NCBI GenBank assembly: GCA_017540585.1
Contig: JAFYAT010000044.1
Span: 1 to 48,410 of the forward strand
Source of the DNA: Bacteroidaceae bacterium
GTDB taxonomy: Bacteria; Bacteroidota; Bacteroidia; Bacteroidales; Bacteroidaceae
DNA: 48,410 bases
Direction: 5' to 3'
Shown: positions 8,113-18,766 of the stretch, one piece after another
Layout: every line of letters starts with the position of its first letter
Position numbering within the stretch: position 1 is the first letter of the stretch
Position numbers and translations under genes: made by a program
Notes under the pieces: generated by a model
Seen by the model: the letters and a program-made list of their open reading frames with translations, nothing else
Databases searched by the model: none
What the model was told of the DNA's origin: nothing

Positions 8113-11100
8113 ATGGTGAAAAAATCTCTACTTTTTGGATTGATGATGTCATCAGGTGCATTCTTGTTTGCACAAAGCGACATCAACAACAAGTTATCTG
8201 TTACAACACAGATGTTCCTGAATGAAAGGGACGGAAAAGAAGTTGTTCGTCGTAAGGCTCCAGCAAAGGAGAAAGAACTTGGACTCAAGCTTGATGAGTC
8301 ATACCGCGCTCAGTTAGAGTGGAATGGCGGACGTATCTATGCTGAGCCAGAGGTTCAGAATGGCGTCAAGTACATCTCTACATTCATCCGCGTTAAGAAC
8401 GAGGCTGAAATCAGCGAACTCGAGGCTAAGGGAGTACAGGTTCAGTGTAAGTTCAACGACGGACTTCTCACAGCTAACATCCCTGTTGACTCACTTGAGT
8501 CAGTAGCAAACCTTTCAAATGTACAGCGCATCAACGTTTCACCACTTATGCGCCCTACTACTAATGCTGCACGTACAGCCACAAACACAGGTGCAGTACT
8601 CACTCATTCTGCAGATGCTATTGCAGCAGGACTTCCAAAGGTGTATGATGGTACAGGTGTCGTACTTGGTGTAATCGATACTGGTATCGACTTCCAGCAC
8701 ATTGCATTCAAGGACAAGAACGGAAACTCACGTATCAAGCGTGCATACGTTTATAACGGTTCATCTGCAAAGGAATACACAAGCATCACAAGCTCAGCTC
8801 CTACAACAGACGACTCTGGTGAGGACCACGGTACTCACACTTCATCTACAGCAGGTGGTTCAAGCGTTATCATCAACGGTAGCAACGTAACTGTAACAGA
8901 CAATCATGCAAGTGCTACTTACGGAGGTATTGCTCCAGGTGCTGACCTCTACCTTGCAGGTGTAAAGGGTCTTTCAAGCACATACATGGCAAATGCTTTC
9001 CAAAAGATCTGTAACTATGCAGATTCACAGGGCAAGCCAGTTGTAGTAAGCAACAGCTGGGGTTCACAGTATGGTCCTCACGATGGTACAGGTGACTTTG
9101 CAAGCATCACATCACAGTACTTTGGTGACAACCACCCTAACCACATATGTCTCTTTGCTGCATCAAACGATGCTGGTAGAGCATCAGGCAATGGCGGTTT
9201 CCATGCTTCTGGCACTTCTTCAAGCTCAAACCCATTCGGAACAGTGCTCCGTAGCCACGCATACAGCAATACCGATGATGGTTACTACTACAGCGGTATC
9301 ATTGCTAACGCATGGTCACGTTCTACAATCAGCGGAAGCCTTGCTTGTAAGATTTTTGTCCTTGACTCAAGCACAGGTGCTGTAAAGACATCTGTAACAG
9401 TCACAAGAGGAAACTCAAGCTACAAGACAGTAAGCGGACTTTCAAGCTACTACGATGGAACACTCACTGTTTACTTTGACTACATCAACTCTTCAAAGAG
9501 TCAGATCCTTCTTCAGACATCTGGTCTCACTTCAAAGGGCACAACTCAGACAACTAAGAACGGTAGTGCATTCTACAACAGTAAGTACACACTTGCAATC
9601 CAGATCTATCCAACAAGCGGTAGCACAACTATCGACACATGGGCAGGAACAAGCAGCTACTTCAGCAGCACTCCTTCAACAAGTGGCTACAACTGGGCAG
9701 CAGGTTCAGACAACTCATCTATCAGCGACGAGGCAACAATGCCAAGTGTCATTGCTGTAGGTGCATACGTTTCAAAGAACAGTGTAAAGGACTACAATGG
9801 TACTACTCATAGCCTTGCACATAAATATACTGTTGGCGACATTGCTTACTTCTCAAGTTACCAGGAAGCAGGACAGGGTGCCACAGGACAGCTTATCCCA
9901 TGGATTACTGCTCCAGGTGCAACTGTTGTTGCAGGTGTAAACCACTACCACAAGACTGGTGGCTACATTGACAATACGTATGCTAACTACGAGATGTACC
10001 GTGTTAACTCTAACACTACTAATCCTTACGGAAGCATGGAGGGAACATCTATGGCAACACCTGTTGCTGCAGGTGTCGTAGCACTTTGGCTTCAGGCTGC
10101 AAAGGAGACTAACCAGTCACTCACAACAACTGCAGTCAAGAACATAATGAAGAATACTGCCATCAACGATACATACACTACTCGTGGTGCAAATGCTTCA
10201 CACTTCGGTAACGGTAAGATCAACGCTCTTGGAGGTATTCAGGCAATTCTTGGTACTTCAGGTGGTTCAACAACTCCTGACCCACAGCCATCACAGAATC
10301 CTTCACTCACAGTGTCAAAGACTTCAGTTTCACTTGCTACTACAACTGGCACACCAGTATCTGCTACTTTCACAGTTACAGGAACAAATATAACTAACAC
10401 AGCTACTGTTTCTCTCACAAACTCTAATGGTGTCTTCTCAGTAACTCCTGCAACAATATCTGCATCTGCTCTTGCTCAGGGCAAGACAGTAACTGTTACA
10501 TTCACACCACAGACATCTGGTACTTACACAGGTAAGGTAACAATCACAAGCGGCACAGCTTCTGTAAACGTGAACCTCACAGCTACTGCCACTCAGCCAG
10601 AGACAACTGCTGGTGGTACAGCATCAGACAACTACCTTGACCTCCGCAAGTACAACACAATCAACAACGCTGGTGTATATGGAGTAAACAATTTCTACTC
10701 AATTGTCAGCGATGGCAGCAACGCATGGATTTCTGTTCCTGCTTATGGTGCATACTATTCATCAGACTATCAGGGATGGATTTCTGCAAGCAACATCTCT
10801 ACAGTTCGTACAACATGGAGCAAGGCTGACGTATTCGGAGGCTACTCATCATTCTTCAACTCAAGTTCTAACGCACGTGCCATCACATCAAGTTCTTACG
10901 GTTCAACAGCAGCAACAGAGACATTCTATGTTACTAACTGTACAGCAGTAAAACTTTACGGCTACGGACGCAGCACATCAAGCTGGTTCAGCAGCTCTAC
11001 TGGTTCAATCAGCGTAAAGGTTTACCAGTGCACTAAGAACGCTAATGGTTCTCTCACAGCATCTTCTACAGTTGCAGCATCTAACTCAAGCACAACAAAT

Positions 11101-11406
11101 GGTGCTGTTGCAATTCCTGTAACAGGACTTGATGCAAACAAGATTTACAAGGTTGTTGTTAGCGTTTCTAAGTCTTACCTCTATGAGGTAGCATTCCAGA
11201 CAAGCTTGTCAAACATCAATGGCTACAGCGTCTCATCATTTGTTGGTGACCTTCCACAGGAAGCAACTGCTATCGACGACGTGACAACAGACGAGCCTGC
11301 TGACAACAAGATTTACACAATCAACGGTCAGTATGTTGGCAATGACATCAAGGCTCTCAAGCCAGGCTTGTACATCATCAACGGCAAGAAGGTAAACGTA
11401 CGATAA
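8113..11406 (+). CDS. Secreted subtilisin-like serine protease (S8) with sorting tail
   Basis: A 1097-residue protein with a signal peptide ending near FLFAQ. The catalytic triad is visible: Asp189 in GVIDTGID, His239 in EDHGTHTSS and Ser646 in EGTSMATPVAAG. Asn352 in FAASNDAG is the oxyanion residue. Asn to Ser is 294 residues apart, against about 66 in subtilisin, so a domain of roughly 230 residues is inserted in the catalytic core. This is seen in some large Bacteroidetes S8 proteases. After the core come an Ig-like Thr/Ser-rich domain (about 715-830), a beta-rich region (about 840-1040), and a C-terminal tail with YVGNDIKALKPGLYIINGKK, which looks like a T9SS sorting signal. A surface or released endopeptidase is likely. 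It is a single-gene unit with its own promoter and a shared terminator. Confidence 0.92.
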   Translation: MVKKSLLFGLMMSSGAFLFAQSDINNKLSVTTQMFLNERDGKEVVRRKAPAKEKELGLKLDESYRAQLEWNGGRIYAEPEVQNGVKYISTFIRVKNEAEISELEAKGVQVQCKFNDGLLTANIPVDSLESVANLSNVQRINVSPLMRPTTNAARTATNTGAVLTHSADAIAAGLPKVYDGTGVVLGVIDTGIDFQHIAFKDKNGNSRIKRAYVYNGSSAKEYTSITSSAPTTDDSGEDHGTHTSSTAGGSSVIINGSNVTVTDNHASATYGGIAPGADLYLAGVKGLSSTYMANAFQKICNYADSQGKPVVVSNSWGSQYGPHDGTGDFASITSQYFGDNHPNHICLFAASNDAGRASGNGGFHASGTSSSSNPFGTVLRSHAYSNTDDGYYYSGIIANAWSRSTISGSLACKIFVLDSSTGAVKTSVTVTRGNSSYKTVSGLSSYYDGTLTVYFDYINSSKSQILLQTSGLTSKGTTQTTKNGSAFYNSKYTLAIQIYPTSGSTTIDTWAGTSSYFSSTPSTSGYNWAAGSDNSSISDEATMPSVIAVGAYVSKNSVKDYNGTTHSLAHKYTVGDIAYFSSYQEAGQGATGQLIPWITAPGATVVAGVNHYHKTGGYIDNTYANYEMYRVNSNTTNPYGSMEGTSMATPVAAGVVALWLQAAKETNQSLTTTAVKNIMKNTAINDTYTTRGANASHFGNGKINALGGIQAILGTSGGSTTPDPQPSQNPSLTVSKTSVSLATTTGTPVSATFTVTGTNITNTATVSLTNSNGVFSVTPATISASALAQGKTVTVTFTPQTSGTYTGKVTITSGTASVNVNLTATATQPETTAGGTASDNYLDLRKYNTINNAGVYGVNNFYSIVSDGSNAWISVPAYGAYYSSDYQGWISASNISTVRTTWSKADVFGGYSSFFNSSSNARAITSSSYGSTAATETFYVTNCTAVKLYGYGRSTSSWFSSSTGSISVKVYQCTKNANGSLTASSTVAASNSSTTNGAVAIPVTGLDANKIYKVVVSVSKSYLYEVAFQTSLSNINGYSVSSFVGDLPQEATAIDDVTTDEPADNKIYTINGQYVGNDIKALKPGLYIINGKKVNVR

Positions 11407-11446
11407 AAGACTCACTACGAAGGTGACAAAACCTTCAACATAATAA

Positions 11447-11481
11447 AAAGGTCAGCTCCGCACATCGCGAAGCTGACCTTT
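11447..11481. terminator. Bidirectional terminator between convergent genes
   Basis: AAAGGTCAGCT (11447-11457) pairs with AGCTGACCTTT (11471-11481), 11 bp, with T-rich sequence on the right and A-rich sequence on the left. It serves both the protease (+) and the DUF4859 gene (-). A smaller GAAGGT/ACCTTC hairpin lies at about 11419-11436. Confidence 0.85.
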
Positions 11482-11502
11482 CTTCTTTTTATGTAGGTAG
11501 TA

Positions 11503-13596
11503 TCACTTTACAAGTACTTTCTTACCATGTATGATATTCAAGCCCTTGGCATTAGGAAGAACCTTTGTGCCAGAGAGAGAATAAACAGAAGAACGTACAT
11601 CAGAATCTGCACCAACAACGGCAATACCAGTTGCAGGGTCTGTAGTTGAGAATGTGACCTTAAACATTATGCGCTTGCCAGCATACTGAATACCAATATT
11701 AGCAACGGCATCAATCTGTTTGTTGTCCGCATCAATATAATCAGCCAATATGTACAACTTGCCACTTTCGTCAACATCAATAGTTACTGCAAATGCTCCA
11801 TTATCCTCATCGTCTGTAACATAACCGTTTTTAGCAAAAGCGGCATAACTGCCTAAATTGTCAATCAATGTCATTGTTGGTGACTTTGCAAAGACAACAG
11901 CCACATCATCAAGAGAACTTGCAAGATTATCAATACCAAGAAGCTCACACACCTTGTCATTATCTATCAAGCCACGGAATGAGTCATCAGAACTCTCATC
12001 CACAAACACAACAGATGATTCCTCAGCAACCACTTCTGGCTCTGGTTCAATCTCTTCAACATACTTGACCGTAATGACATACTTAATATAGTCCGCTGTC
12101 TGTTCATTTACCAGATACAGATTAGCCGTGTATGTATCTCCAGCATTATGAGTACCAGGATAACGGAACCAAACAAGTTCACCATCAGAATAAGATACTC
12201 CAAATGAAGAAGAAGGACTCCATCCGTCAGCAGATACGCAATTACGATATTCTGGTGCATCTATCTCTGTTGAACCGAACCAGAAACCAGGCTTAGGGTC
12301 ACAGTTGTAGTTATCACCCATCTTGACAGTCGTTGTCTGATCTTCTTCGTTTACAGAAATCTGGTCTGCATAAATCTTGAAGTCCTTTGTGCCGATTAAT
12401 GACTCTATATAGTCGAGGTCAAGAACTGTATTGGCATTTACATCATAAACTGACTCATGTGGCACAATCTGCTTGCCAAGATACTCCACGCTCTTGAGAG
12501 TAAATTCAGTAGGAGTTTCATGCTGAACAGCTGGAGTGACTGTATATTTCAAGTTTACCTTATAATACTTTTCGCCATGAAGGAACACGAAGCTTGCCTC
12601 AACAGTCCTGTTCTCCTCTATGCCTGTGAACTTAGTAGGACGCTGACCGATAGCAAACTTACCATTTGAAAGACCAGCTGCCGTAATGTAGAACATCACA
12701 TTGTCTGACCATCCGCCCACAGTTCCATCTTCCTTGAAGAAGAAACCGCCATTGTCAGCCGTAGCATCACCTGTAAGCGTATTAGCATCAGCAAAACCGT
12801 ACACTTTACTTATGTCAGTCGTCTCACAACCAAGAAGCGAACATATTTTCTCAATATTCACACGGAATGTCTTAGTCACATACTCATCATTTGCCTCCGC
12901 CTCAATAGCGATGGTTGTATCACCCACGCTTGTCAATTCTTCCACAGCTGGAATGACAGGAACATACACGTCAGTTACAAGTCGTACGATTGCAGCCTTA
13001 TCACCATTTATAATATAGAGATTGGCTTCATACTTGTCGCCAACATTGAGCACACCAGGATATTGTCCCGTAAGAATGGAGAACTCACCGTCATTGAGCG
13101 AAATCTTCTGAGTGTAGAACGTGTTGTTACCAGCACCCCATGACTTAGGGGCATTGCCAAAGAACTGAGCTTCCGTACCGTCATCAGTATCCTGATAGTA
13201 CAAGCCGAACCAGCCATCTACGGCAGCATCACCTGGCTTTGCAAGGTCTTCGTTCCACGCATACACAGGGATGCCGTCCTCCGACTCCTTTATGTCCTTG
13301 ACTGTACGTGTGAAGGTGTAGTCAGCCACCACTTCATCCAGCACGGATGATTCAGCACCAAGTGCATCGTAGATACCATCAAGCGTAGTTGAGACCGTGA
13401 TATTTTCATACTTGCTACCATACGGCAGAGGAAGCGTCATCTCGTATTCCTTCACGATAGTCAGGTCAGCGAGTTTTGTCACAGGTTCAGCGAGGGATGG
13501 TGTTTCCCCATCATCGGCAGCAAGAGCTGTTGTACTCTGCGCCATGCCCGCAAGCATCAATGCTGCAAGGCACATTGTCTTGGATATTCTTTCCAT
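11503..13596 (-). CDS. Exported DUF4859-type repeat protein with sorting tail
   Basis: I start it at the ATG at 13594-13596 (MERISKTMCLAALMLAG), which opens a signal peptide ending near ALAAD. This gives 697 residues. An upstream in-frame ATG would add 27 residues with no signal character. The body has three or four copies of a domain with an LG(C/A)xxS or CELLGxD opening, a DGWFGLYYQ/GGFFFKEDG/GFWFGS segment and a GEFSILTGQYPG/FAIGQRPTK/WFRYPGTHNAGDTY segment followed by an AxLYxxNG strand. This fits DUF4859, a Bacteroidetes family of unknown role often attached to glycan-related secreted proteins. It ends in VYSLSGTKVLPNAKGLNIIH then GKKVLVK, a sorting-tail pattern. Probably a surface binding or adhesion protein; there is no catalytic motif. 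Confidence 0.75.
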   Translation of the reverse strand: MERISKTMCLAALMLAGMAQSTTALAADDGETPSLAEPVTKLADLTIVKEYEMTLPLPYGSKYENITVSTTLDGIYDALGAESSVLDEVVADYTFTRTVKDIKESEDGIPVYAWNEDLAKPGDAAVDGWFGLYYQDTDDGTEAQFFGNAPKSWGAGNNTFYTQKISLNDGEFSILTGQYPGVLNVGDKYEANLYIINGDKAAIVRLVTDVYVPVIPAVEELTSVGDTTIAIEAEANDEYVTKTFRVNIEKICSLLGCETTDISKVYGFADANTLTGDATADNGGFFFKEDGTVGGWSDNVMFYITAAGLSNGKFAIGQRPTKFTGIEENRTVEASFVFLHGEKYYKVNLKYTVTPAVQHETPTEFTLKSVEYLGKQIVPHESVYDVNANTVLDLDYIESLIGTKDFKIYADQISVNEEDQTTTVKMGDNYNCDPKPGFWFGSTEIDAPEYRNCVSADGWSPSSSFGVSYSDGELVWFRYPGTHNAGDTYTANLYLVNEQTADYIKYVITVKYVEEIEPEPEVVAEESSVVFVDESSDDSFRGLIDNDKVCELLGIDNLASSLDDVAVVFAKSPTMTLIDNLGSYAAFAKNGYVTDDEDNGAFAVTIDVDESGKLYILADYIDADNKQIDAVANIGIQYAGKRIMFKVTFSTTDPATGIAVVGADSDVRSSVYSLSGTKVLPNAKGLNIIHGKKVLVK

Positions 13597-13939
13597 AGGC
13601 CATGATATTAAATTAGAAATTAATAATTCAGAATTATGATCGTCAACAGAAACTCTCCAGTAGTCCGAAGACATCACGTTATCGCCACGCGCTCAGTGAG
13701 ACCACCTCGTAATGCAAAGGAACTGACCAGTTAAGGTGTTAAGAAGTTAAGGTTTTGTTCTTCACTTTCTTTACACACCTTCATATCTATTGTTAATTGT
13801 TAGTTTTCTACCTATATTGAACATGTACTTTATAGATATAACATGACAAATCGTTTTTATTAGGTACAAAGAATTAAAAAAATAGACAATGACGATATGA
13901 AAAAAATCTAAAGTGACAGCGATTAGACTATTTTTTCAT

Positions 13940-13947
13940 TATCTTTG
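13940..13947 (+). promoter_or_regulatory. Promoter -7 box of the sensor-regulator gene
   Basis: TATCTTTG followed by CGCC lies 20 nt before the ATG at 13968. The -33 region is T-rich but not an exact TTTG. The rest of the 13597-13967 gap shows no gene. Confidence 0.55.
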
Positions 13948-13967
13948 CGCCATAAAACCAAAAAACA

Positions 13968-16838
13968 ATGAAGAAATATAGATGTACACGACTTGTGCAA
14001 ACATTCCTTCTCACGGCAACATTACTATTAAACAACGCCACGACATTTGCACAGAATACAAAAGAATTAAAGTTCAGGCACATCAATATTGAGAACGGAC
14101 TATTTTGTAACAATGTAAGGTCATTGTTGCAGGATGAGTACGGCTACATCTGGATTGGAACGGGATATGGCATTGCAAGATACGACGGTCACACCTTCAC
14201 CTATCCACGAGGTGCAAAGTCCAAAGCAAGCACCCACTCTTTCCACGAGTTGGGCGACACTATCTGGATTGGCTACAACGAAGGCGTAACATTCTATTCG
14301 CATCGTTGTGACAGCATTGCTGCCTTCAAGAAGAAGGCTAACGATGGTGAAGAGATATCATCACTTGTCACAAGAATCATGTCAGACAATAACGGTACGA
14401 TATGGTTTGCAACATTCTCTCAAGGCGTTTTCAGCCTCAACCGCAAAGGCGAACTCAAGCATTACAAGATGCCAGATGGCGACATAACTGCTGCAACACT
14501 TCTCGTGACAAAGAGCGGTGATGTGTGGGTTACGAGCAACTGGAACAAGCACAACATTGTACGTTACAACAAGAAGCACGACATGCTTGAGCCTGTCAAG
14601 ATAAAGAAGCCAGAAGGCAGCGACATACGTACAGGCAACATATCTTTGGCAGAAGGAAAAGACGGCTATATATACATCGGAACATGGAACTCAGGACTTA
14701 TCAAGGTTAATCCAAAGACACTGGAAGCAACAGTAGCTATCAGCAATGATGGCGACCGCATCCCTCACATACATTGTATCTCAGAAACCAAGCAAGGTAA
14801 ATTCTTTATCAGTTCTGACCAGGGTCTCTGTCTTTATGACCCTTCAACATTGGAGACAACATTCTACGGTCAGGACGAACTTTCGCCAAGCGCACTTATC
14901 GACAAATACACCTACCCTATTCTCATCGACAAGGAAGAAGGACTTTGGGTAGGTACATACTATGGTGGACTGGAATATGTACATCCTAAGGCATCCAACT
15001 TTACAAACTACACGAAATCAGACTACCGCAACTCCGTAAGTGGCAACATCATAAGCAATTTCTGCGAAGACAACTACGGCACACTATGGATAGGTAGTGA
15101 CGACGGAGGATTGTCCTCATTCAACAAGGATACCAAGCAGTTCCGTTCACACGAAAAAAAGGATGCCAAGGAGAAACGAAACGTCCACGGTATGTACCTT
15201 GACGGAGACGAGTTATATATAGGTACATATTCTACTGGTCTTGATATCATCAACGTCAAGACAGGAGAAGAAAAACATTTCGCATCACTTCAGGGTGCTG
15301 ACGGTAACAATTACGGTGTAAGTGCCTACTCCATCTACAAGAGTCGAAATGGCAAGGTGTGGATTGGAACATTCAACAACATCCTCACGTTTGACAAGAA
15401 CACAGGAACATGCAAGCGAGAACAGAGCACTGGTGGTGTGGTCATTGACATAAAGGAAGACAAACACGGAAACATCTGGTGCTGTGCTGACGAGGGTGGT
15501 GTTTACCGCTACAACCCTTCTAATGGTAAATGGAAAAACTATCAAGACTTCAAGACATCAGACGCAGCATACGATGCCAAGGTTATCGTCAACTGTATCT
15601 ATGAAGATTTGGCAGGACAACTGTGGTTAGGTACTTCAGTAGGTGCATTCCACTACAACGCTAAGAACGACGAGTTCGAACCTATCGAACTACGCGAGAT
15701 AAATTCTGACGTACGCTGTATAACTGGTGAGAATACAGACCTCTGGATGGCAACTACCAAAGGACTCATCGTATATTCTACCAACACTAAGGAGGTAGTA
15801 CGTGAGTACAAGAGCGGCGACGGAATGGATAACATAAACTTTAACCAGAACGCAATTTGTAAGGGTACTGATGGTACAATATACCTCGGTACGACACATG
15901 GATTCACTTCGTTCACTCCATTGAAGATGAAGGGAAACATCGTGGAACCACAGATTGTGTTTACAGGTATCGAGTTATTCAACAAGCCCGTTGCCATCGG
16001 AAGCAAGCATATCAGCGACAACCTCAACCGTGTGGAAGAGGTACGCTTCTCATACAAGGAGAACTCTCTCCGCATATCATTCTCTGCCATGAGCTACCTC
16101 ATGCCTGAGAACAATATGTACCAGTACTACCTCGAAGGCTATGAGGACGACTGGAACACACCTACACACGAGCATAGCGCAACATATACCAACCTCTCTC
16201 CAGGCACATACGTCCTTCATGTTCGTGCTGCTAACAACGATGGTATATGGAACGAGAACGAGAAGACACTCACTATCGTCATTACACCTCCATTCTACTG
16301 GAACACACCTGTGAAGTGTCTCTATCTCATATTGCTCGTCCTCGGCATCTACTTCCTCATCAAATACTTCCTCAAGAAGAAGGACGAGGAACACGAGGCT
16401 GAGATTGAAGAAATTAACACTCAGAAGGAGCATGAGGTACACGAGGCACGTATCAAGTACCTCACCATCAGCGACTCCGACAACGAGTTCCTCAAGCGAT
16501 TGGAGAATACTATCGAGAAGAATTTCTCTAATCCTGAGATATCTGTTGACTTCCTCGCAAGTGAGATGAACGTGAGCCGAAGCGGACTCTTTGCTAAGGT
16601 AAAGAATCTTGCCGACGTTACACCTAACGAAATGATTCAGATTATCCGACTCAAGCACGCAGCACATCTGCTGGAGTCTAAGCAGTATCGTGTCAACGAG
16701 ATATGCTACATGGTCGGATTCAACAGTCCATCATACTTCACAAAGTGCTTCACCAAGCATTATGGTGTAAAACCTGCCGAATACACTAAGCAGCAGACAC
16801 AAGCTGAACAACAGCAGGAAGAAAAGACAGAAGAATAA
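13968..16838 (+). CDS. Membrane-spanning two-component-propeller / AraC regulator without kinase
   Basis: A 956-residue protein. After a signal peptide (ends near TTFAQ) comes a periplasmic beta-propeller of Reg_prop repeats (such as DEYGYIWIGTGYGIARYDG and DNYGTLWIGSDDGGLSSFN), then a Y_Y_Y domain (about 706-774), one membrane helix (about 782-803), a charged coiled linker and a C-terminal AraC-type HTH (about 835-945, with GFNSPSYFTKCFTKHYGVKP). Classical Bacteroidetes hybrid two-component systems carry HisKA, HATPase and receiver domains between the membrane helix and the HTH and are about 1300-1400 residues long. Those modules are absent here, and only about 30 residues link helix and HTH. 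It may signal directly through the membrane. Its ligand is likely a glycan fragment, but no polysaccharide locus is adjacent. Confidence 0.9.
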   Translation: MKKYRCTRLVQTFLLTATLLLNNATTFAQNTKELKFRHINIENGLFCNNVRSLLQDEYGYIWIGTGYGIARYDGHTFTYPRGAKSKASTHSFHELGDTIWIGYNEGVTFYSHRCDSIAAFKKKANDGEEISSLVTRIMSDNNGTIWFATFSQGVFSLNRKGELKHYKMPDGDITAATLLVTKSGDVWVTSNWNKHNIVRYNKKHDMLEPVKIKKPEGSDIRTGNISLAEGKDGYIYIGTWNSGLIKVNPKTLEATVAISNDGDRIPHIHCISETKQGKFFISSDQGLCLYDPSTLETTFYGQDELSPSALIDKYTYPILIDKEEGLWVGTYYGGLEYVHPKASNFTNYTKSDYRNSVSGNIISNFCEDNYGTLWIGSDDGGLSSFNKDTKQFRSHEKKDAKEKRNVHGMYLDGDELYIGTYSTGLDIINVKTGEEKHFASLQGADGNNYGVSAYSIYKSRNGKVWIGTFNNILTFDKNTGTCKREQSTGGVVIDIKEDKHGNIWCCADEGGVYRYNPSNGKWKNYQDFKTSDAAYDAKVIVNCIYEDLAGQLWLGTSVGAFHYNAKNDEFEPIELREINSDVRCITGENTDLWMATTKGLIVYSTNTKEVVREYKSGDGMDNINFNQNAICKGTDGTIYLGTTHGFTSFTPLKMKGNIVEPQIVFTGIELFNKPVAIGSKHISDNLNRVEEVRFSYKENSLRISFSAMSYLMPENNMYQYYLEGYEDDWNTPTHEHSATYTNLSPGTYVLHVRAANNDGIWNENEKTLTIVITPPFYWNTPVKCLYLILLVLGIYFLIKYFLKKKDEEHEAEIEEINTQKEHEVHEARIKYLTISDSDNEFLKRLENTIEKNFSNPEISVDFLASEMNVSRSGLFAKVKNLADVTPNEMIQIIRLKHAAHLLESKQYRVNEICYMVGFNSPSYFTKCFTKHYGVKPAEYTKQQTQAEQQQEEKTEE

Positions 16839-16846
16839 TAGCCTTT

Positions 16847-16997
16847 ATCCCCCATGCTTTCAGAGTTAAAAGTTAAAAATTAAAAGTTAAAAATTAGAGA
16901 TTACTTGAATTCCATATAAGCAACAGAAACTTCTAAACTTCTCAACTAAACTTATAATTTTTAACTTTTAATTTTTAACTCCGAAAGTGTGGGGGAT
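16847..16997. repeat. Imperfect long inverted repeat, probable terminator
   Basis: Left arm 16847-16896 (ATCCCCC, CTTTC, then GTTAAAA/ATTAAAA repeats) matches the reverse complement of 16955-16997. The left arm carries one extra 7-nt GTTAAAA copy. It fills the gap between the regulator and fhs. Confidence 0.75.
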
Positions 16998-17094
16998 GAA
17001 TGGTTTACATCAACAGCAAACACAAAAGAACATGTCAAGTTTGTAAGTAATTGACATTTTATATTGTAATTCTAAATATTCTACATTAACCTCA

Positions 17095-18762
17095 ATGAAG
17101 ACAGACATTGAAATAGCCAGAGAATGCAGTCTTAAGAACATAGACAGCATTGCAGACTATATCGGTATTCCGCTCAATGAGTTGGAAACCTACGGACGTT
17201 ACATAGCAAAAGTGCCTGAGACGCTCATAGACCAGAAGAAGGTGGACAAGAGCAACCTCATCCTCGTCACTGCCATCACGCCTACAAAGGCTGGTATCGG
17301 TAAGACGACAGTCAGCATCGGACTTGCACTCGGTCTCAACAAGCTCGGCAAGAAGGCCGTATGTGCTCTGCGTGAGCCATCACTCGGACCTTGCTTCGGC
17401 GTAAAGGGTGGTGCTGCTGGTGGCGGATACGCACAGGTATTGCCAATGGATAAGATTAACCTCCACTTCACGGGAGACTTCCATGCAATCACTTCTGCCA
17501 ACAACATGATTGCTGCACTCCTCGACAACTACATCTACCAGCATCGTGACGAAGGCTTTGCTCTCAAGGAAGTGCTGTGGAAACGTGTGCTCGACATCAA
17601 CGACCGTAACCTGCGACACGTCGTTACAGGTCTCGGAACAAAGACTGACGGTATCATTGCTGAGACAGGATTTGACATCACTCCTGCGAGTGAGATTATG
17701 GCTATCTTGTGTCTCTCTAAGGACATTGATGACCTTCGCCGTCGCATCGACAACATCATCCTCGGTATCACATTTGACGACAAGCCTTTCTATGTAAAGG
17801 ACATGGGTGTAGGAGGTGCAATCACCGTGCTTCTCAAGGATGCCATACATCCTAACCTCGTACAGACAACGGAACAGACTCCAGCATTTGTACATGGCGG
17901 TCCTTTTGCCAACATAGCACACGGATGTAACACTATACTTGCCACAAAGTTGGCGATGACATTCAGCGACTACGTAATCACGGAGGCTGGATTCGGTGCT
18001 GACCTCGGTGCCGAGAAGTTCTACGACATCAAGTGTCGCAAGAGCGGTCTCCAGCCAAAGCTCACAGTCATCGTTGCCACCACACAGGGACTCAAGATGC
18101 ACGGTGGAGTGCCATTGGAGAAGATTAAGGAACAGGACATCGAGGGACTCATCAAGGGACTCGACAACCTTGACCGCCACATAGAGAACATCCGCAAGTT
18201 CGGACAGAGCGTAGTGGTAAGTTTCAACCGTTATGCGACTGATACAGATGCCGAACTTGACATACTCCGCAAGCATTGTGAGAAGATAGGTGTTGGCTTT
18301 GCCGTCAACAATGCCTTCATGGAAGGTGGTGAGGGAGCAAAGGAACTGGCACAGGTAGTTATCGACACAATAGAGAACAAACCATCACAGCCACTCCACT
18401 TCGTTTACGACGACAAGGACGACATCAAGACAAAGATAGAGAAAGTGTGCCGTGAGATATACAGAGCTGACAGCGTAACATACGGAAAGACTGCTCTCCG
18501 CATGCTTGAGCGTATAGAGAAATTGGGAATCCAGCACTACCCTGTCTGCATAGCCAAGACGCAGTACTCATTCTCAGCCGACCAGAAGTTGTATGGTTGT
18601 CCTTCAGGCTTCTCAATCAAGATACGCGACCTCGTCATCAACAATGGTGCCGAGATGATTGTAGCCATAGCAGGCGACATCATGCGTATGCCAGGACTCA
18701 GTATGTCACCTCAGGCAGAACGCATAGACATCGTAAACGGAGAGATTGAGGGACTGTCGTAA
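17095..18762 (+). CDS. fhs: Formate--tetrahydrofolate ligase
   Basis: A 555-residue protein that aligns over its full length with formyltetrahydrofolate synthetase. It has the P-loop [10 protein letters not shown] (about residues 63-72), the [20 protein letters not shown] segment, the [14 protein letters not shown] segment and the C-terminal [11 protein letters not shown]. The enzyme joins formate and THF using ATP to give 10-formyl-THF for purine synthesis and initiator tRNA formylation. It is cytosolic and usually a homotetramer. The start ATG is the first in frame and matches the family N-terminus ([11 protein letters not shown]). It appears monocistronic: a long inverted repeat precedes it and a terminator/REP element follows. 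No riboswitch structure was recognised in its leader, and its promoter is not clear. Confidence 0.97.
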   Translation: MKTDIEIARECSLKNIDSIADYIGIPLNELETYGRYIAKVPETLIDQKKVDKSNLILVTAITPTKAGIGKTTVSIGLALGLNKLGKKAVCALREPSLGPCFGVKGGAAGGGYAQVLPMDKINLHFTGDFHAITSANNMIAALLDNYIYQHRDEGFALKEVLWKRVLDINDRNLRHVVTGLGTKTDGIIAETGFDITPASEIMAILCLSKDIDDLRRRIDNIILGITFDDKPFYVKDMGVGGAITVLLKDAIHPNLVQTTEQTPAFVHGGPFANIAHGCNTILATKLAMTFSDYVITEAGFGADLGAEKFYDIKCRKSGLQPKLTVIVATTQGLKMHGGVPLEKIKEQDIEGLIKGLDNLDRHIENIRKFGQSVVVSFNRYATDTDAELDILRKHCEKIGVGFAVNNAFMEGGEGAKELAQVVIDTIENKPSQPLHFVYDDKDDIKTKIEKVCREIYRADSVTYGKTALRMLERIEKLGIQHYPVCIAKTQYSFSADQKLYGCPSGFSIKIRDLVINNGAEMIVAIAGDIMRMPGLSMSPQAERIDIVNGEIEGLS

Positions 18763-18766
18763 GACA

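Noticed and set aside
16077-16667. 196-residue minus-strand frame inside the sensor-regulator gene
   Set aside because: Opposite the Y_Y_Y, membrane and HTH coding region; no motif of its own.
16998-17094. THF riboswitch ahead of fhs
   Set aside because: No folded aptamer pattern was seen, and the stretch is AT-rich and short.
17380-18276. 298-residue minus-strand frame inside fhs
   Set aside because: A long shadow frame caused by codon bias opposite a certain housekeeping gene.
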